Both the position numbers and the translations under genes were made by a program. From Paenilisteria rustica (GTDB lineage: Bacteria > Bacillota > Bacilli > Lactobacillales > Listeriaceae), in assembly GCF_013820765.1 (NCBI RefSeq), contig NZ_JABJVM010000012.1:25315-89314 (forward strand): DNA of 64,000 nucleotides. Reading direction: 5' to 3'. The notes beneath the pieces were generated by a model. The model did no database searches. It was not told where the DNA came from and worked only from the letters and a program-made list of their open reading frames with translations. This document shows positions 47,884 through 56,182 of this stretch, in pieces; position 1 is the stretch's first letter, and every line of letters begins with the position of its first letter.

Positions 47884-50175
47884 ATGACACAATCAAAAAA
47901 AGTATTGACTTCTATACTAGTAGCCACGACGATTATCGCAGGTGTGGCGCCGCAAATCGCACCAATTGGGGCTTCGGCTGCAGGAACAAGCGCAACTACG
48001 GCGAGTGTAGCGGCAATCACTGAGTTGCGTTCGCTTAACGCGATGACGCTTCAAATCAAGTTTGACGGAACATTGCCAGCAGCGGATGTTGCGGATAGTA
48101 ATTTGGCTGCGATTAAGGAACATTTTGAGTTTAGCGGTGGGCTTAGTATTGTCAATGTACCGCGTTTGAAATCAGGTTCCACGGATACGTATATTGTGCC
48201 GGTGACGATTCAAAATCCGGGCGCGACTTATACGCTGAGTTATAAAGGTGGCGCGACGCAGACTTTCACAGGAAGCAATGTAAAGGTTGGGATTCGCGAT
48301 ACGAACCAAGTGACGAGCGATACGTTTGAATTGGAATCGTTCCAAGCCGAGGGTACCGTTGATTATGCGAATATTATTGCGGCATATGCAGGCGGACGTG
48401 GTGACCAAGCGTTTGTAGTCGATGACGATAATAAAAATGCGGCTGGGCAATCACTCCAAGTGATTTCGTCATTACGTGATCGTAGCGTGACGCTTACTGG
48501 GACGAATGGTGATGTGTATACGGCGAACTATGTACCATTTACGCAAGCATCGGATCGCCGTCAAGCACCGAAATTCCGCTTGCCTGCGGGGGAAACATTG
48601 ACGCCAGGCGTGACGTATACGGTGACTTCTAATTGGGCAACAATTGCTAATCCTTCATTTACAGCACGTGCTATGGCACCACTAACAATTGATGCTGCAG
48701 AATTTGTAGACGCAACTTCTTTCAAACTGACGTTAGCCTCAGATCCAGGAATGGACTTGCTAGCTGGACGCAGTGTTGTTCTAAAAGGCACAGATGGCAG
48801 TGAGCTAACAGCAAGCTATCGTTTCTCTTCACGCCAAGGTGCGACAGGTACTTTTGATGTGACTGGTGGTGGAACGTTGAATGCAGCAATCGCTTATGAA
48901 ATTGTACCACAAAATAACTGGGCTGCAAGTACAGATGTTACATTAGGCCAAAAAGCAGCTTACAAAGTAGAGTCGTTAAACGCGATGACGCTACAAATTA
49001 TTTTTCCAGAGGCGCTTTCTGCGGACGAAGTGGCTGATAGTAATTTAGACGCAATTAAGAAAAATTTTGTATTTAGTGATGGTTTGAGTATCGTGAATGT
49101 ACCACGTTTGAAATCTGGATCTAAGAGCACTTACATTGTCCCGGTGACAGTACAAGAACCTGGAAAAGCCTACACGTTGAGCTACAAAGGAACGCCGGTT
49201 GAGACGTTTGTTGGTAGTTCGGCTAAAATCAATATGAGAGATTCGGCGCAAGTAACGAACGATACGTTTGAACTGGAGTCATTCCAAGCGGACGGCGTGG
49301 TTGATTACGCGAATATTATTGCGGCGTACGCAGGTGGACGTGGTGACCAAGCCTTCACAATTGATGATGATAATCGTGATTCGAATGGCAAGCTGTTTCA
49401 AGTTATTTCCTCTTTACGCGATCGTAGCGTGACATTGACTGGAACGAATGGTGATGTCTATACGGCGAATTATGTACCATTTACGCAAGCATCTGACCGT
49501 CGTCAAGCACCGAAATTCCGCTTGCCAGTCGGTGAAAAACTGACACCAGGCGTGACGTATACGATTACTTCTGATTGGGCAGACGTTGCGAATGCTTCCT
49601 TCACTGCAAAGGAAATCGCGCCGCTAGTTATTGCGAAGGCAGAAGCTATCGATACTAAATCGTTCGAATTAACACTAGATAAAGATCCAGGAATGGACTT
49701 ACTTGCGGGGCGTCAGGTAGAACTTAAAGGTGCAGATGGTACGACACTAGTAGCGCAATATCGTTATTCTTCACGCCAAGGCACGACAGGTATTTTTGAC
49801 CTTGTGAGTGGGGAGCTTGATAAAGATACTGTCTATACAATCACACCGCTGAACAATTGGGCAGTAGCAACGAATGTAACACTTGGCGAGGCTGAGGCAG
49901 TACCAGAAGTAGTGGATCCAGACAAGCAACCAGACAAAGAAATCATTGTTGCACCTGAAAAAGAGAACAATACTAAGCCGACACTTCCAGGATCAGTAGA
50001 TAGCAAGAATGCTCCGGGTGTGGCAGATTCGCAAACAGATACAACAGGAAACGCAAAAGACTTGCCGAAAACTGGTGATACAATGCCGATTATCCCGATG
50101 ACAGCAGGACTTGGTGCTATTTTGACAGCAGTTTATATGCTTTTGAAACGTAAATTTGCGAAAGTAGAAGACTGA
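47884..50175 (+). CDS. LPXTG surface protein with a large internal duplication
   Basis: 763 residues. Signal peptide 1-33, then two near-identical units of about 310 residues (about 40-345 and 355-660) offset by exactly 942 bases. A linker rich in Asp/Pro/Lys, LPKTGD, a membrane span and KRKF follow. Each unit contains GGRGDQAF, so an RGD tripeptide recurs at Arg172 and Arg486. Function unknown; the beta-rich repeats suggest adhesion. The ribosome site is AAGGAG. Sorted to the wall by sortase A. Confidence 0.88.
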   Translation: MTQSKKVLTSILVATTIIAGVAPQIAPIGASAAGTSATTASVAAITELRSLNAMTLQIKFDGTLPAADVADSNLAAIKEHFEFSGGLSIVNVPRLKSGSTDTYIVPVTIQNPGATYTLSYKGGATQTFTGSNVKVGIRDTNQVTSDTFELESFQAEGTVDYANIIAAYAGGRGDQAFVVDDDNKNAAGQSLQVISSLRDRSVTLTGTNGDVYTANYVPFTQASDRRQAPKFRLPAGETLTPGVTYTVTSNWATIANPSFTARAMAPLTIDAAEFVDATSFKLTLASDPGMDLLAGRSVVLKGTDGSELTASYRFSSRQGATGTFDVTGGGTLNAAIAYEIVPQNNWAASTDVTLGQKAAYKVESLNAMTLQIIFPEALSADEVADSNLDAIKKNFVFSDGLSIVNVPRLKSGSKSTYIVPVTVQEPGKAYTLSYKGTPVETFVGSSAKINMRDSAQVTNDTFELESFQADGVVDYANIIAAYAGGRGDQAFTIDDDNRDSNGKLFQVISSLRDRSVTLTGTNGDVYTANYVPFTQASDRRQAPKFRLPVGEKLTPGVTYTITSDWADVANASFTAKEIAPLVIAKAEAIDTKSFELTLDKDPGMDLLAGRQVELKGADGTTLVAQYRYSSRQGTTGIFDLVSGELDKDTVYTITPLNNWAVATNVTLGEAEAVPEVVDPDKQPDKEIIVAPEKENNTKPTLPGSVDSKNAPGVADSQTDTTGNAKDLPKTGDTMPIIPMTAGLGAILTAVYMLLKRKFAKVED

Positions 50176-50185
50176 GTTAAGGCGT

Positions 50186-50234
50186 TTGTTTTGGGAAAGA
50201 ATGATTTGCTATAATGCAGGTGATTTGCTATAAT
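50186..50234 (+). promoter_or_regulatory. Duplicated extended -10 promoters of the antitoxin RNA
   Basis: TGATTTGCTATAATG occurs twice, with TATAAT at 50210-50215 and 50229-50234, 19 bases apart. TTGTTT (50186-50191) could be the -35 of the first. The second would start the RNA near 50241. Confidence 0.75.
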
Positions 50235-50240
50235 GAAGAC

Positions 50241-50360
50241 GAAAAGAGGGTCGTGCGTCAACACAACCCTCAAGTCAGAGCCGTCTGAAACGGTGGCCGT
50301 ATTATAACGAAGAGATAACCGTTACTTTTTGGTCAAAGTAGGGACGGTTATCTCTTTTTG
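50241..50360 (+). ncRNA. Antitoxin RNA of a type I toxin-antitoxin locus (RatA-like)
   Basis: About 120 bases with three hairpins: GAGGGT/ACCCTC (50245-50270), CCGT/ACGG (50281-50293) and a long terminator stem AGAGATAACCGT/ACGGTTATCTCT (50311-50355, with inner TACTTT/AAAGTA), ending in TTTTTG. It has its own promoters, no coding frame, and is convergent with a holin-like toxin frame on the other strand, so both transcripts overlap at their 3' ends as in txpA/ratA. Confidence 0.75.
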
Positions 50361-50377
50361 TCTTGGTCACGATCGAT

Positions 50378-50434
50378 TTAGAGAACAAGCATAGCAAAGG
50401 ATATTGCAATGCTCAGAGCTTCATACACAGACAC
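50378..50434 (-). CDS. Holin-like type I toxin, apparently truncated
   Basis: 18 codons from GTG: MSVYEALSIAISFAMLVL. The pattern M-[ST]-V-Y-E-A-L followed by a hydrophobic helix is that of the TxpA/BsrG and putative holin-like toxin family. AGGAAG lies 8 bases before the start. A TAA then stops translation, but the same frame continues with IDRDQDKKR, the charged tail expected of such toxins, before the next stop. So the gene may carry a nonsense mutation, or only a short form is made. Too short for ordinary gene callers. Confidence 0.7.
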   Translation of the reverse strand: MSVYEALSIAISFAMLVL

Positions 50435-50527
50435 TAGTTGCACTTCCTGGGGCAACGACAAATTAAGATAGATAAGGCATCACCCTTCCGATTGGACTAG
50501 CCTTCCGTCTCACACTTCTCTATGGAT

Positions 50528-50536
50528 AGTATAGCA
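50528..50536 (-). promoter_or_regulatory. Toxin mRNA promoter
   Basis: On the minus strand TGCTATACT, an extended -10 element, about 95 bases before the toxin GTG. The long leader is typical of type I toxins whose translation is blocked by structure or antisense RNA. Confidence 0.5.
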
Positions 50537-50654
50537 GATGCGGCAAATGAAAAGTGTTTATTTTACAAAAAAGTCTAATAGGCTAGAAAAGCAGTAAATC
50601 AGCCTTAAAAACCACAAAGATGTGCGGAATCCTAGTTCTGCTGATCTTTAATGA

Positions 50655-51112
50655 CCGTCTATTTGGGTTGTAACTCGTTTTATTTCGGACAACCGGGAAG
50701 GATTACATGCTCGCTTTGCTCTCATGCATATTGGGGTTGTATCTCGCTTCATTTCGAACAACCGGGAAGGATTACATGTTCGTTTCACTCTCATGCATAT
50801 TGGGTTGTAACTCGTTTTATTTCGAACAACCGGGAAGGATTACATGCTCGCTTTGCTCTCATGCATATTGGGGTTGTAACTCGCTTCATTTCGAACAACC
50901 GGGAAGGATTACATGCTCGTTTCACTCTCATGCATATTGGGGTTGTAACTCGTTTTATTTCGGACAACCGGGAAGGATTACATGCTCGCTTTGCTCTCAT
51001 GCATATTGGGGTTGTATCTCGCTTCATTTCGAACAACCGGGAAGGATTACATGCTCGCTTTGCTCTCATGCATATTGGGGTTGTAACTCATTTCATTTCG
51101 TACAACCCCAAC
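50655..51112. repeat. 69-bp tandem repeat array (GGATTACATG family)
   Basis: GGATTACATG begins at 50700, 50769, 50837, 50906, 50975 and 51044 (period 69, once 68), with a partial unit before the first. Each unit is the 33-base core plus a hairpin GGTTGT...ACAACC with an AT-rich loop (CTCGTTTTATTTCGG or CTTCATTTCGA types). The last hairpin is extended to GGGGTTGT/ACAACCCC. The core alternates between CTTTGC and TTTCAC variants. The apparent long open frames here come from the multiple-of-three period and are not believable genes. Confidence 0.92.
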
Positions 51113-51115
51113 AAA

Positions 51116-51158
51116 AAAAGCCATTATTCGACGGGTTTGGCGTCGAATAATGGCTTTT
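51116..51158. terminator. Terminator of the SdrB-domain gene (bidirectional)
   Basis: AAAAGCCATTATTCGAC pairs perfectly with GTCGAATAATGGCTTTT around GGGTTTGGC. It abuts the repeat array. Confidence 0.9.
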
Positions 51159-51163
51159 ACAAA

Positions 51164-52654
51164 TTAAGGTAGTAATGGTATGTTTTGTTTGATTTCTTGA
51201 ATAGAGCTCTTCGAATCAAACGTATACGCACCAACTAAACGTAGGCCTTGTAATGCAGGAGGAACTGTTCCTGTGTATACTGGGCTATAGCCGTTTGTGC
51301 CATCGATACCAATGTAGATTGTTTTATCAAATGCTAGTTTATCTAGTGTGAATTTGGTAATAAGCGATGATGTTGTTACGGATTGTATGACGTTTCCGTT
51401 TGCATCGTAAGCTGTTACTTTAGTTGCTTTACCAAACTCTAGTAGGTCTTTTTTGCCGTTCTTGTTTTTATCCACGAAAAGGTCACCAGTGATGACTGGG
51501 AGTTTACGAATTCCGAATTGGAAGTCTGTTGTTTTTGTGAATTTTAGAGCTGTTAGGTCATAAGAGTTACCCCAGATGTCGACTTTTGCAAAACGCATGG
51601 CTGGGATGTGGTTTAGAAGTGTTGCAACAGATTGAACATCAGCAAGCGTTGAATTGACACTTGTTGCAGCGTCTGTACCTAGAACTTTTTCTACATCTAC
51701 TTTTTCTACGGCTTTAATTGCTTTTGGTAGGAAGTTTGCAAGTGCTTTGATGTAGTCGTTGTTCGGTGTTGTTGAGATGTCGCCTGTGTCGAGCAATGTT
51801 GGGTTATCCAAAATACCTTGAATGTCGCCACCGGAGATGATGTCGATAATCGCCGTTACTTTGTTGATATTACCAAGTAAATCGCCAACTGTTAGATTAA
51901 ATGGTGAACGGACCATCACGTACATGCCTGGATCAACGTTTGGCATTGTGATTGTGGCACCTTTAGCGCTTGTTCTGAAAAGGATCGCGTCTTCGATGTC
52001 TAAGCTACCGCCGAGCGCGCCCATAATTTTAGAGTTTAAATCAAGTTCTGATAAACGACCGCTTGAAATAAGGTCTGCTGTTTTTTCTAAGTTAATGAAG
52101 ATAAGTGTTTTTCCATCTGAAATGGATTCGTTGCTGTCCTTCACGCCGTTACCATTTAAATCTTCAAATGGTGTCATGGTTAGGTTTGTTGTTTTCTTTG
52201 TTGCTAAGTCTGCCCAAGTGACTACGTTCAGCGTGTTGATTGTGATTGCCGCGATTCCTGGGATTTGCTTTCCGGCTGCGTCTGTTGCTGAATTAGCTTG
52301 TACGACTGGTTTTGTTGTTGTTTCTGTGCCGTATTTGATGAAGTAGTTCCCTTTTGCAAGTTTCGTGAAGTTGTAAACACCAACTGCATTTGTTTTAGCG
52401 CTAGCGACGATGTTTGTTCCTGCTTGTGCGTCAGCCAGTGTTTTGTGAAGTGTTACGGACATGTTCGCGAGTGGTAAATCCAAGTTGTGCAATTCCATCA
52501 CGCCATTGCCATTTGTGTCTGCGTATACTGTTCCAGAGACTGTGTAGATAGCCGGGTTCAAGATACTAGCGTTCGCTACTGGTGCAAATGATGCAAAAAA
52601 GACTGCAAAAATAATGACTAGAGCAGCGAAGCGTTTGTTGAAAAACTGTTTCAT
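51164..52654 (-). CDS. Secreted SdrD_B/Cna_B-type protein
   Basis: 496 residues. Signal peptide (KRFAALVIIFAVFFASFAPVANA). Three SdrD_B-like segments carry Asp/Asn-rich loops: YADTNGNGVMEL, FEDLNGNGVKDSNES and FVDKNKNGKKDLLE, probably binding calcium. No LPXTG motif or C-terminal membrane span is present, so it seems to be released or held non-covalently. I start at ATG 52654 with GGGAGGA upstream; the frame reaches 52714 without a ribosome site. Function unknown; adhesion or matrix roles are usual for such domains. Confidence 0.82.
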   Translation of the reverse strand: MKQFFNKRFAALVIIFAVFFASFAPVANASILNPAIYTVSGTVYADTNGNGVMELHNLDLPLANMSVTLHKTLADAQAGTNIVASAKTNAVGVYNFTKLAKGNYFIKYGTETTTKPVVQANSATDAAGKQIPGIAAITINTLNVVTWADLATKKTTNLTMTPFEDLNGNGVKDSNESISDGKTLIFINLEKTADLISSGRLSELDLNSKIMGALGGSLDIEDAILFRTSAKGATITMPNVDPGMYVMVRSPFNLTVGDLLGNINKVTAIIDIISGGDIQGILDNPTLLDTGDISTTPNNDYIKALANFLPKAIKAVEKVDVEKVLGTDAATSVNSTLADVQSVATLLNHIPAMRFAKVDIWGNSYDLTALKFTKTTDFQFGIRKLPVITGDLFVDKNKNGKKDLLEFGKATKVTAYDANGNVIQSVTTSSLITKFTLDKLAFDKTIYIGIDGTNGYSPVYTGTVPPALQGLRLVGAYTFDSKSSIQEIKQNIPLLP

Positions 52655-52714
52655 TAATAATTCCTCCCTTTTTAGTTCTAATTTTAGTTTAGCGGGTGAA
52701 CTAGTAAAAGGCAA

Positions 52715-53060
52715 TGGGATGGAAAATATGGAGCGGGAGGTGAATAGGTCATTTTAGATTGTTTATAAAAAGTTATATTTATATCTAATTATTCGTATGG
52801 AGGTCTTTCGGATAATTTAAAAACGTGATAAAAGTATCATTTGATTATTTGAAAGAAAAATAAATTTTGATCTAAATAAGGAAAAAAGTTTGGGTTTCTG
52901 CAATAGAATGGCTAATTGAATAAACATAAGAAACAATTTTGCCGGAAACGTTCATAAAGATTTCACATATAGGAAATGGTGCTTATTTTGGGTAGGATAA
53001 GTATAAGTTGATACCTGTAAAAGTTCTAATCATAACTTTAAAATAGGTTCCTGCACTTTA
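52715..53060. other. AT-rich intergenic stretch, no gene seen
   Basis: About 350 bases between divergent genes, without an open frame that has a ribosome site. It should hold the minus-strand promoter of the SdrB-domain gene, which I could not place confidently. Confidence 0.4.
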
Positions 53061-53079
53061 TGTCATCACCGGTGTGACA
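53061..53079. promoter_or_regulatory. Palindromic operator upstream of the PTS operon
   Basis: TGTCATCACCGGTGTGACA: TGTCA and TGACA flank the perfect CACCGGTG. It lies about 35-50 bases before a -10 (TATACT at 53112-53117) that lacks a good -35, as for an activator site. The PRD regulator encoded at the operon's end is a candidate. Confidence 0.55.
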
Positions 53080-53095
53080 TTTCTGTTGTTTTTTT

Positions 53096-53109
53096 AGTAA
53101 GCGTTATCA
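53096..53109 (+). promoter_or_regulatory. cre site for CcpA at the PTS operon promoter
   Basis: AGTAAGCGTTATCA matches the TGWAANCGNTNWCA consensus at all but its first position. It sits between -35 and -10, where CcpA would repress. Confidence 0.65.
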
Positions 53110-53178
53110 ACTATACTGAAATAGGACAAGGAAACAGTGGCAATGTGGCAAGTAAATAGAATTTGGAGTTGAGTGAAA

Positions 53179-53622
53179 ATGGAAATAATGACAATTAGTG
53201 GAATAAACTTGGAAATGCAAGGAAAGACGAAAAAGGAGATTTTGCAAGAGTTTGCGGACTTGGCTGTTGTGAATGGAAAAGTGACGGATGCGGCGGGATT
53301 TTATAAGGATCTTTGTTTGCGGGAAGAGGAGTCGACTACTGGATTCGGTGGCGGGATTGCGATTCCACATGCGAAATCGGCCTTTGTAGCGGAAGTTGGT
53401 GTTTTAGTTGGTCGTGGGGAGAATCAGGTGGCTTGGGAAGCGATGGATGATCAGCCGGTGCATTGCTGGATTTGCTTGCTTGTTCCGGAAACTGGCGGTC
53501 AGGAACATTTGCGGCTGTTGTCGCAGTTGAGTCGGAAACTGATGGATCCTGAATTTGTTGGGAAATTAAAAGCAGGTACAAAAAGCGAGATCTTGACGCT
53601 GGTTCAAGGCGTTATTTCATAA
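53179..53622 (+). CDS. PTS fructose-type EIIA component
   Basis: 148 residues, EIIA-Fru/Mtl fold. The phosphorylated His is His64 in GGGIAIPHAKS. It passes phosphate from HPr to EIIB. ATG 53179 is used because GGAG is properly spaced; GTG 53173 is too close. First gene of a five-gene operon that follows the order of frvA, frvB, frvX. Confidence 0.92.
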   Translation: MEIMTISGINLEMQGKTKKEILQEFADLAVVNGKVTDAAGFYKDLCLREEESTTGFGGGIAIPHAKSAFVAEVGVLVGRGENQVAWEAMDDQPVHCWICLLVPETGGQEHLRLLSQLSRKLMDPEFVGKLKAGTKSEILTLVQGVIS

Positions 53623-53638
53623 AAGGGAGCGAAGGAAG

Positions 53639-55111
53639 ATGACGAGTTTAAACATTGTAGCGATTACGAACTGTCCGGCGGGCATTGCGCATACTTACAT
53701 GGTGGCCGAGGCGCTGGAACGTAAGGCAGTTTCACTAGGATATACGATAAAAGTGGAGACGCAGGGCGCGAGTGGTGTGGAGAATCATTTGACACCAGCG
53801 GAAATTAAGGCGGCGGATTATGTTATTCTGGCGCTCGGACGGACGATTAGTGAGGAAGACCGATTCCGTTTTGCGAACAAGAAAGTGGTAGAGCTGAAGG
53901 TTTCGGAAGCTCTGAAGCAGATTGAGACGATTTATGATGATTTGGAAAGTAAAGCGACGTTATTTACGACCGATAGCAATATTAAAATCGGAAATCAGGA
54001 AGCACCGACAGGAAGTGTAATGAGTCATTTGATGGCAGGTGTTTCTGCGGCATTGCCGTTCGTTATCGGTGGTGGTTTACTCGTCGCGATTGCTAATATG
54101 CTCGTGCAATTTGGGATGCCGTATGTTGATATGGCGAATGGTGATCCGTCGTTTGCTTGGGTCGTTGAGACAATTGGTTATTTAGGATTCAAGTTTATGA
54201 TTCCAATTATGGGTGCGTATATTGCGAGCTCGATTGGGGATAAACCCGCCTTTGCACCAGCGTTTCTGGTCACGTATTTGGCGAATGATAACACGATGCT
54301 TGGAACGGAATCGGGCGCTGGCTTTTTAGGCGCGGTAGTTCTAGGACTTGCGATTGGTTATTTTGTGAAATACTTCCGAAAAGTCAAACTGGGCAAGGCG
54401 TTGCAACCGCTTCTTGGTTCGATGTTGATTCCGTTTGTGACGTTGTTTATCTTTGGTATTTTGACATTTTACGTATTAGGGCCTGTGATGGGTGGCATGA
54501 TGGACGGAATGCTGCATTTCTTGAACACGATTCCGACCGAAATGAAATTGGCTGCGGCGTTCCTAGTTGGCGCGATGCTTGCGTTTGACATGGGTGGACC
54601 GGTGAATAAAACGGCTTGGTTCTTCTGCTTCTCGCTGCTTGACAAAGGGATTTATGATTGGTACGCGATCGTTGGTGTTGTAGCGTTGATGCCTCCAATG
54701 GCCGCTGGAATCTCGACTTTTATCGCACCAAAATTATTTACAAAACAAGAAAAAGGCGCGGCGATCAGCTCGATTATCGTTGGTTCGACGGTTGCGACGG
54801 AGCCTGCGATTCCATATGCGCTGGCGGCTCCGTTTCCGATGATTACGGCAAATACGCTTAGTGGTGGTATTGCTGGGATGTTGACGATTATGTTTGGAAT
54901 TCAAAGGCTAGCACCTGGGATTGGAATGTTTGACCCGCTAATTGGCTTGATGTCACCGTGGTACTGGTTCTATCTTGTTTTAGCGTTTGGTTTAGCTTTG
55001 AACATTTTCCTCATTATTGTACTGAAAACTTGGTGGTTAAAACGGAAAGAGGCGAAACGAAAAGATGGAGACGAATTTACTGAAACAACTGGTGATGGCA
55101 TCGGGAACTAG
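53639..55111 (+). CDS. PTS fructose-type EIIBC permease
   Basis: 490 residues. Residues 1-100 form the EIIB domain with the active Cys12 (ITNCPAGIAHTYM). The linker is at 105-125, and the EIIC domain with eight to ten membrane helices (about 135-480) contains the FruA-type AFDMGGPVNKTA. It imports and phosphorylates a sugar at C1 or C6; the substrate is unknown. The ribosome site is AAAGGGAGCG. Its 3' end overlaps the next gene by 47 bases. Confidence 0.93.
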   Translation: MTSLNIVAITNCPAGIAHTYMVAEALERKAVSLGYTIKVETQGASGVENHLTPAEIKAADYVILALGRTISEEDRFRFANKKVVELKVSEALKQIETIYDDLESKATLFTTDSNIKIGNQEAPTGSVMSHLMAGVSAALPFVIGGGLLVAIANMLVQFGMPYVDMANGDPSFAWVVETIGYLGFKFMIPIMGAYIASSIGDKPAFAPAFLVTYLANDNTMLGTESGAGFLGAVVLGLAIGYFVKYFRKVKLGKALQPLLGSMLIPFVTLFIFGILTFYVLGPVMGGMMDGMLHFLNTIPTEMKLAAAFLVGAMLAFDMGGPVNKTAWFFCFSLLDKGIYDWYAIVGVVALMPPMAAGISTFIAPKLFTKQEKGAAISSIIVGSTVATEPAIPYALAAPFPMITANTLSGGIAGMLTIMFGIQRLAPGIGMFDPLIGLMSPWYWFYLVLAFGLALNIFLIIVLKTWWLKRKEAKRKDGDEFTETTGDGIGN

Positions 55112-56126
55112 TGGTGATGAGCAAGAAATCCGCGAAATTTTGTACAAAGAATTAGTAAATGAAGCGGATGAAATTACATTCGATGGTTTGGGCAGTTTTA
55201 TCGCACGCAAGGGTTCGAAGGGGCCAAAAGTGGCGATTATTGGGCATATGGATGAGGTTGGTTTTATCGTGAAGCATGTTTCGGAGGACGGTTTTCTGTC
55301 GTTTGATACGGTCGGTTCGTGGTGGAATCAGAGTATGTTGAACCACCGGGTGGAGATTCGGACTAGATCAGGAAAAGTGGCGGGGATTATCGGTTCAATT
55401 GCCCCGCATGCGCTGAGTGATGCGGATAAGGCGCGCCCGATGAGTCATGATGCAATGTTTATAGATATCGGAGCGGACTCGGCGGAAATGGTGGCGTCTA
55501 TGGGCGTCGCGGTCGGTGATTTTGTTTGCCCAGAGCCTAATTTTGCAGAGTTGACGCCGGATCGGATTTTAGGGAAGGCGCTTGATAACCGGGCTGGATG
55601 CGCGCTTGTGACGGAGCTTTTCAAAAGATGTGAGAACGAGGAAATCACGTTGTATGCGGTGGCTACAGTGCAGGAAGAGGTCGGGCTTCGCGGTGCGCAA
55701 GCGTCGGCGGAAGCAATTGCCCCGGATATTGCGATTGTCATTGATACGATGGTCGCTGGTGATACGCCGGGATTTGATCGGGTTAAATTTCCGCTAAAAC
55801 TAGGTTCTGGTGCTGCATTGGCGCTTTTTGATAAACGTTATATTCCACATCAAAAATTGAAGCAGGACTTGATTGATACGGCGCAAAGTATGGAGGAACC
55901 GTTGCAGTTTTGTACGATGAAAACGGGGGCAACAGATGGTGGGCGCTATAATGTGATGGGTGGTGGTCGTCCAGTTGTGGCGTTCTGCTTGCCGACGCGT
56001 TACTTGCATGCCAATTCGTCGATGATTTCGCGGGCGGATTATGATAGTTTGGCGACGCTGCTAGATCAGTTTTTAGCGACATATAATACGGAAAAACATG
56101 CGATGATTTGTCGTTATATTGGATAA
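55065..56126 (+). CDS. M42-family aminopeptidase / FrvX-like
   Basis: 353 residues, dinuclear metallopeptidase of the M42 (glutamyl aminopeptidase, endoglucanase M-like) family. Metal ligands and catalytic parts are seen in IGHMDEVGF, ALDNRAGC, QEEVGLRGA and IDTMVAGDT. FrvX in E. coli is encoded with a fructose-type PTS in the same way, though its role there is unclear. The 47-base overlap with the EIIBC gene implies coupled translation. Confidence 0.9.
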   Translation: METNLLKQLVMASGTSGDEQEIREILYKELVNEADEITFDGLGSFIARKGSKGPKVAIIGHMDEVGFIVKHVSEDGFLSFDTVGSWWNQSMLNHRVEIRTRSGKVAGIIGSIAPHALSDADKARPMSHDAMFIDIGADSAEMVASMGVAVGDFVCPEPNFAELTPDRILGKALDNRAGCALVTELFKRCENEEITLYAVATVQEEVGLRGAQASAEAIAPDIAIVIDTMVAGDTPGFDRVKFPLKLGSGAALALFDKRYIPHQKLKQDLIDTAQSMEEPLQFCTMKTGATDGGRYNVMGGGRPVVAFCLPTRYLHANSSMISRADYDSLATLLDQFLATYNTEKHAMICRYIG

Positions 56127-56182
56127 AATTCGGAAGGCTCGGCGGACGCGCTGGGCTTTTCATAGGAAAGAGCTGACTGGAA

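Noticed and set aside
50655..51112. Resemblance to a CRISPR array
   Set aside because: The whole 69-base unit is repeated, with no unique spacers, and no cas gene is present in the window.
50651..51172. Long open frames (173, 147 and, on the minus strand, 92 codons) across the tandem array
   Set aside because: The period of 69 is a multiple of three, which keeps frames open automatically. There is no ribosome site, and frames are open on both strands.
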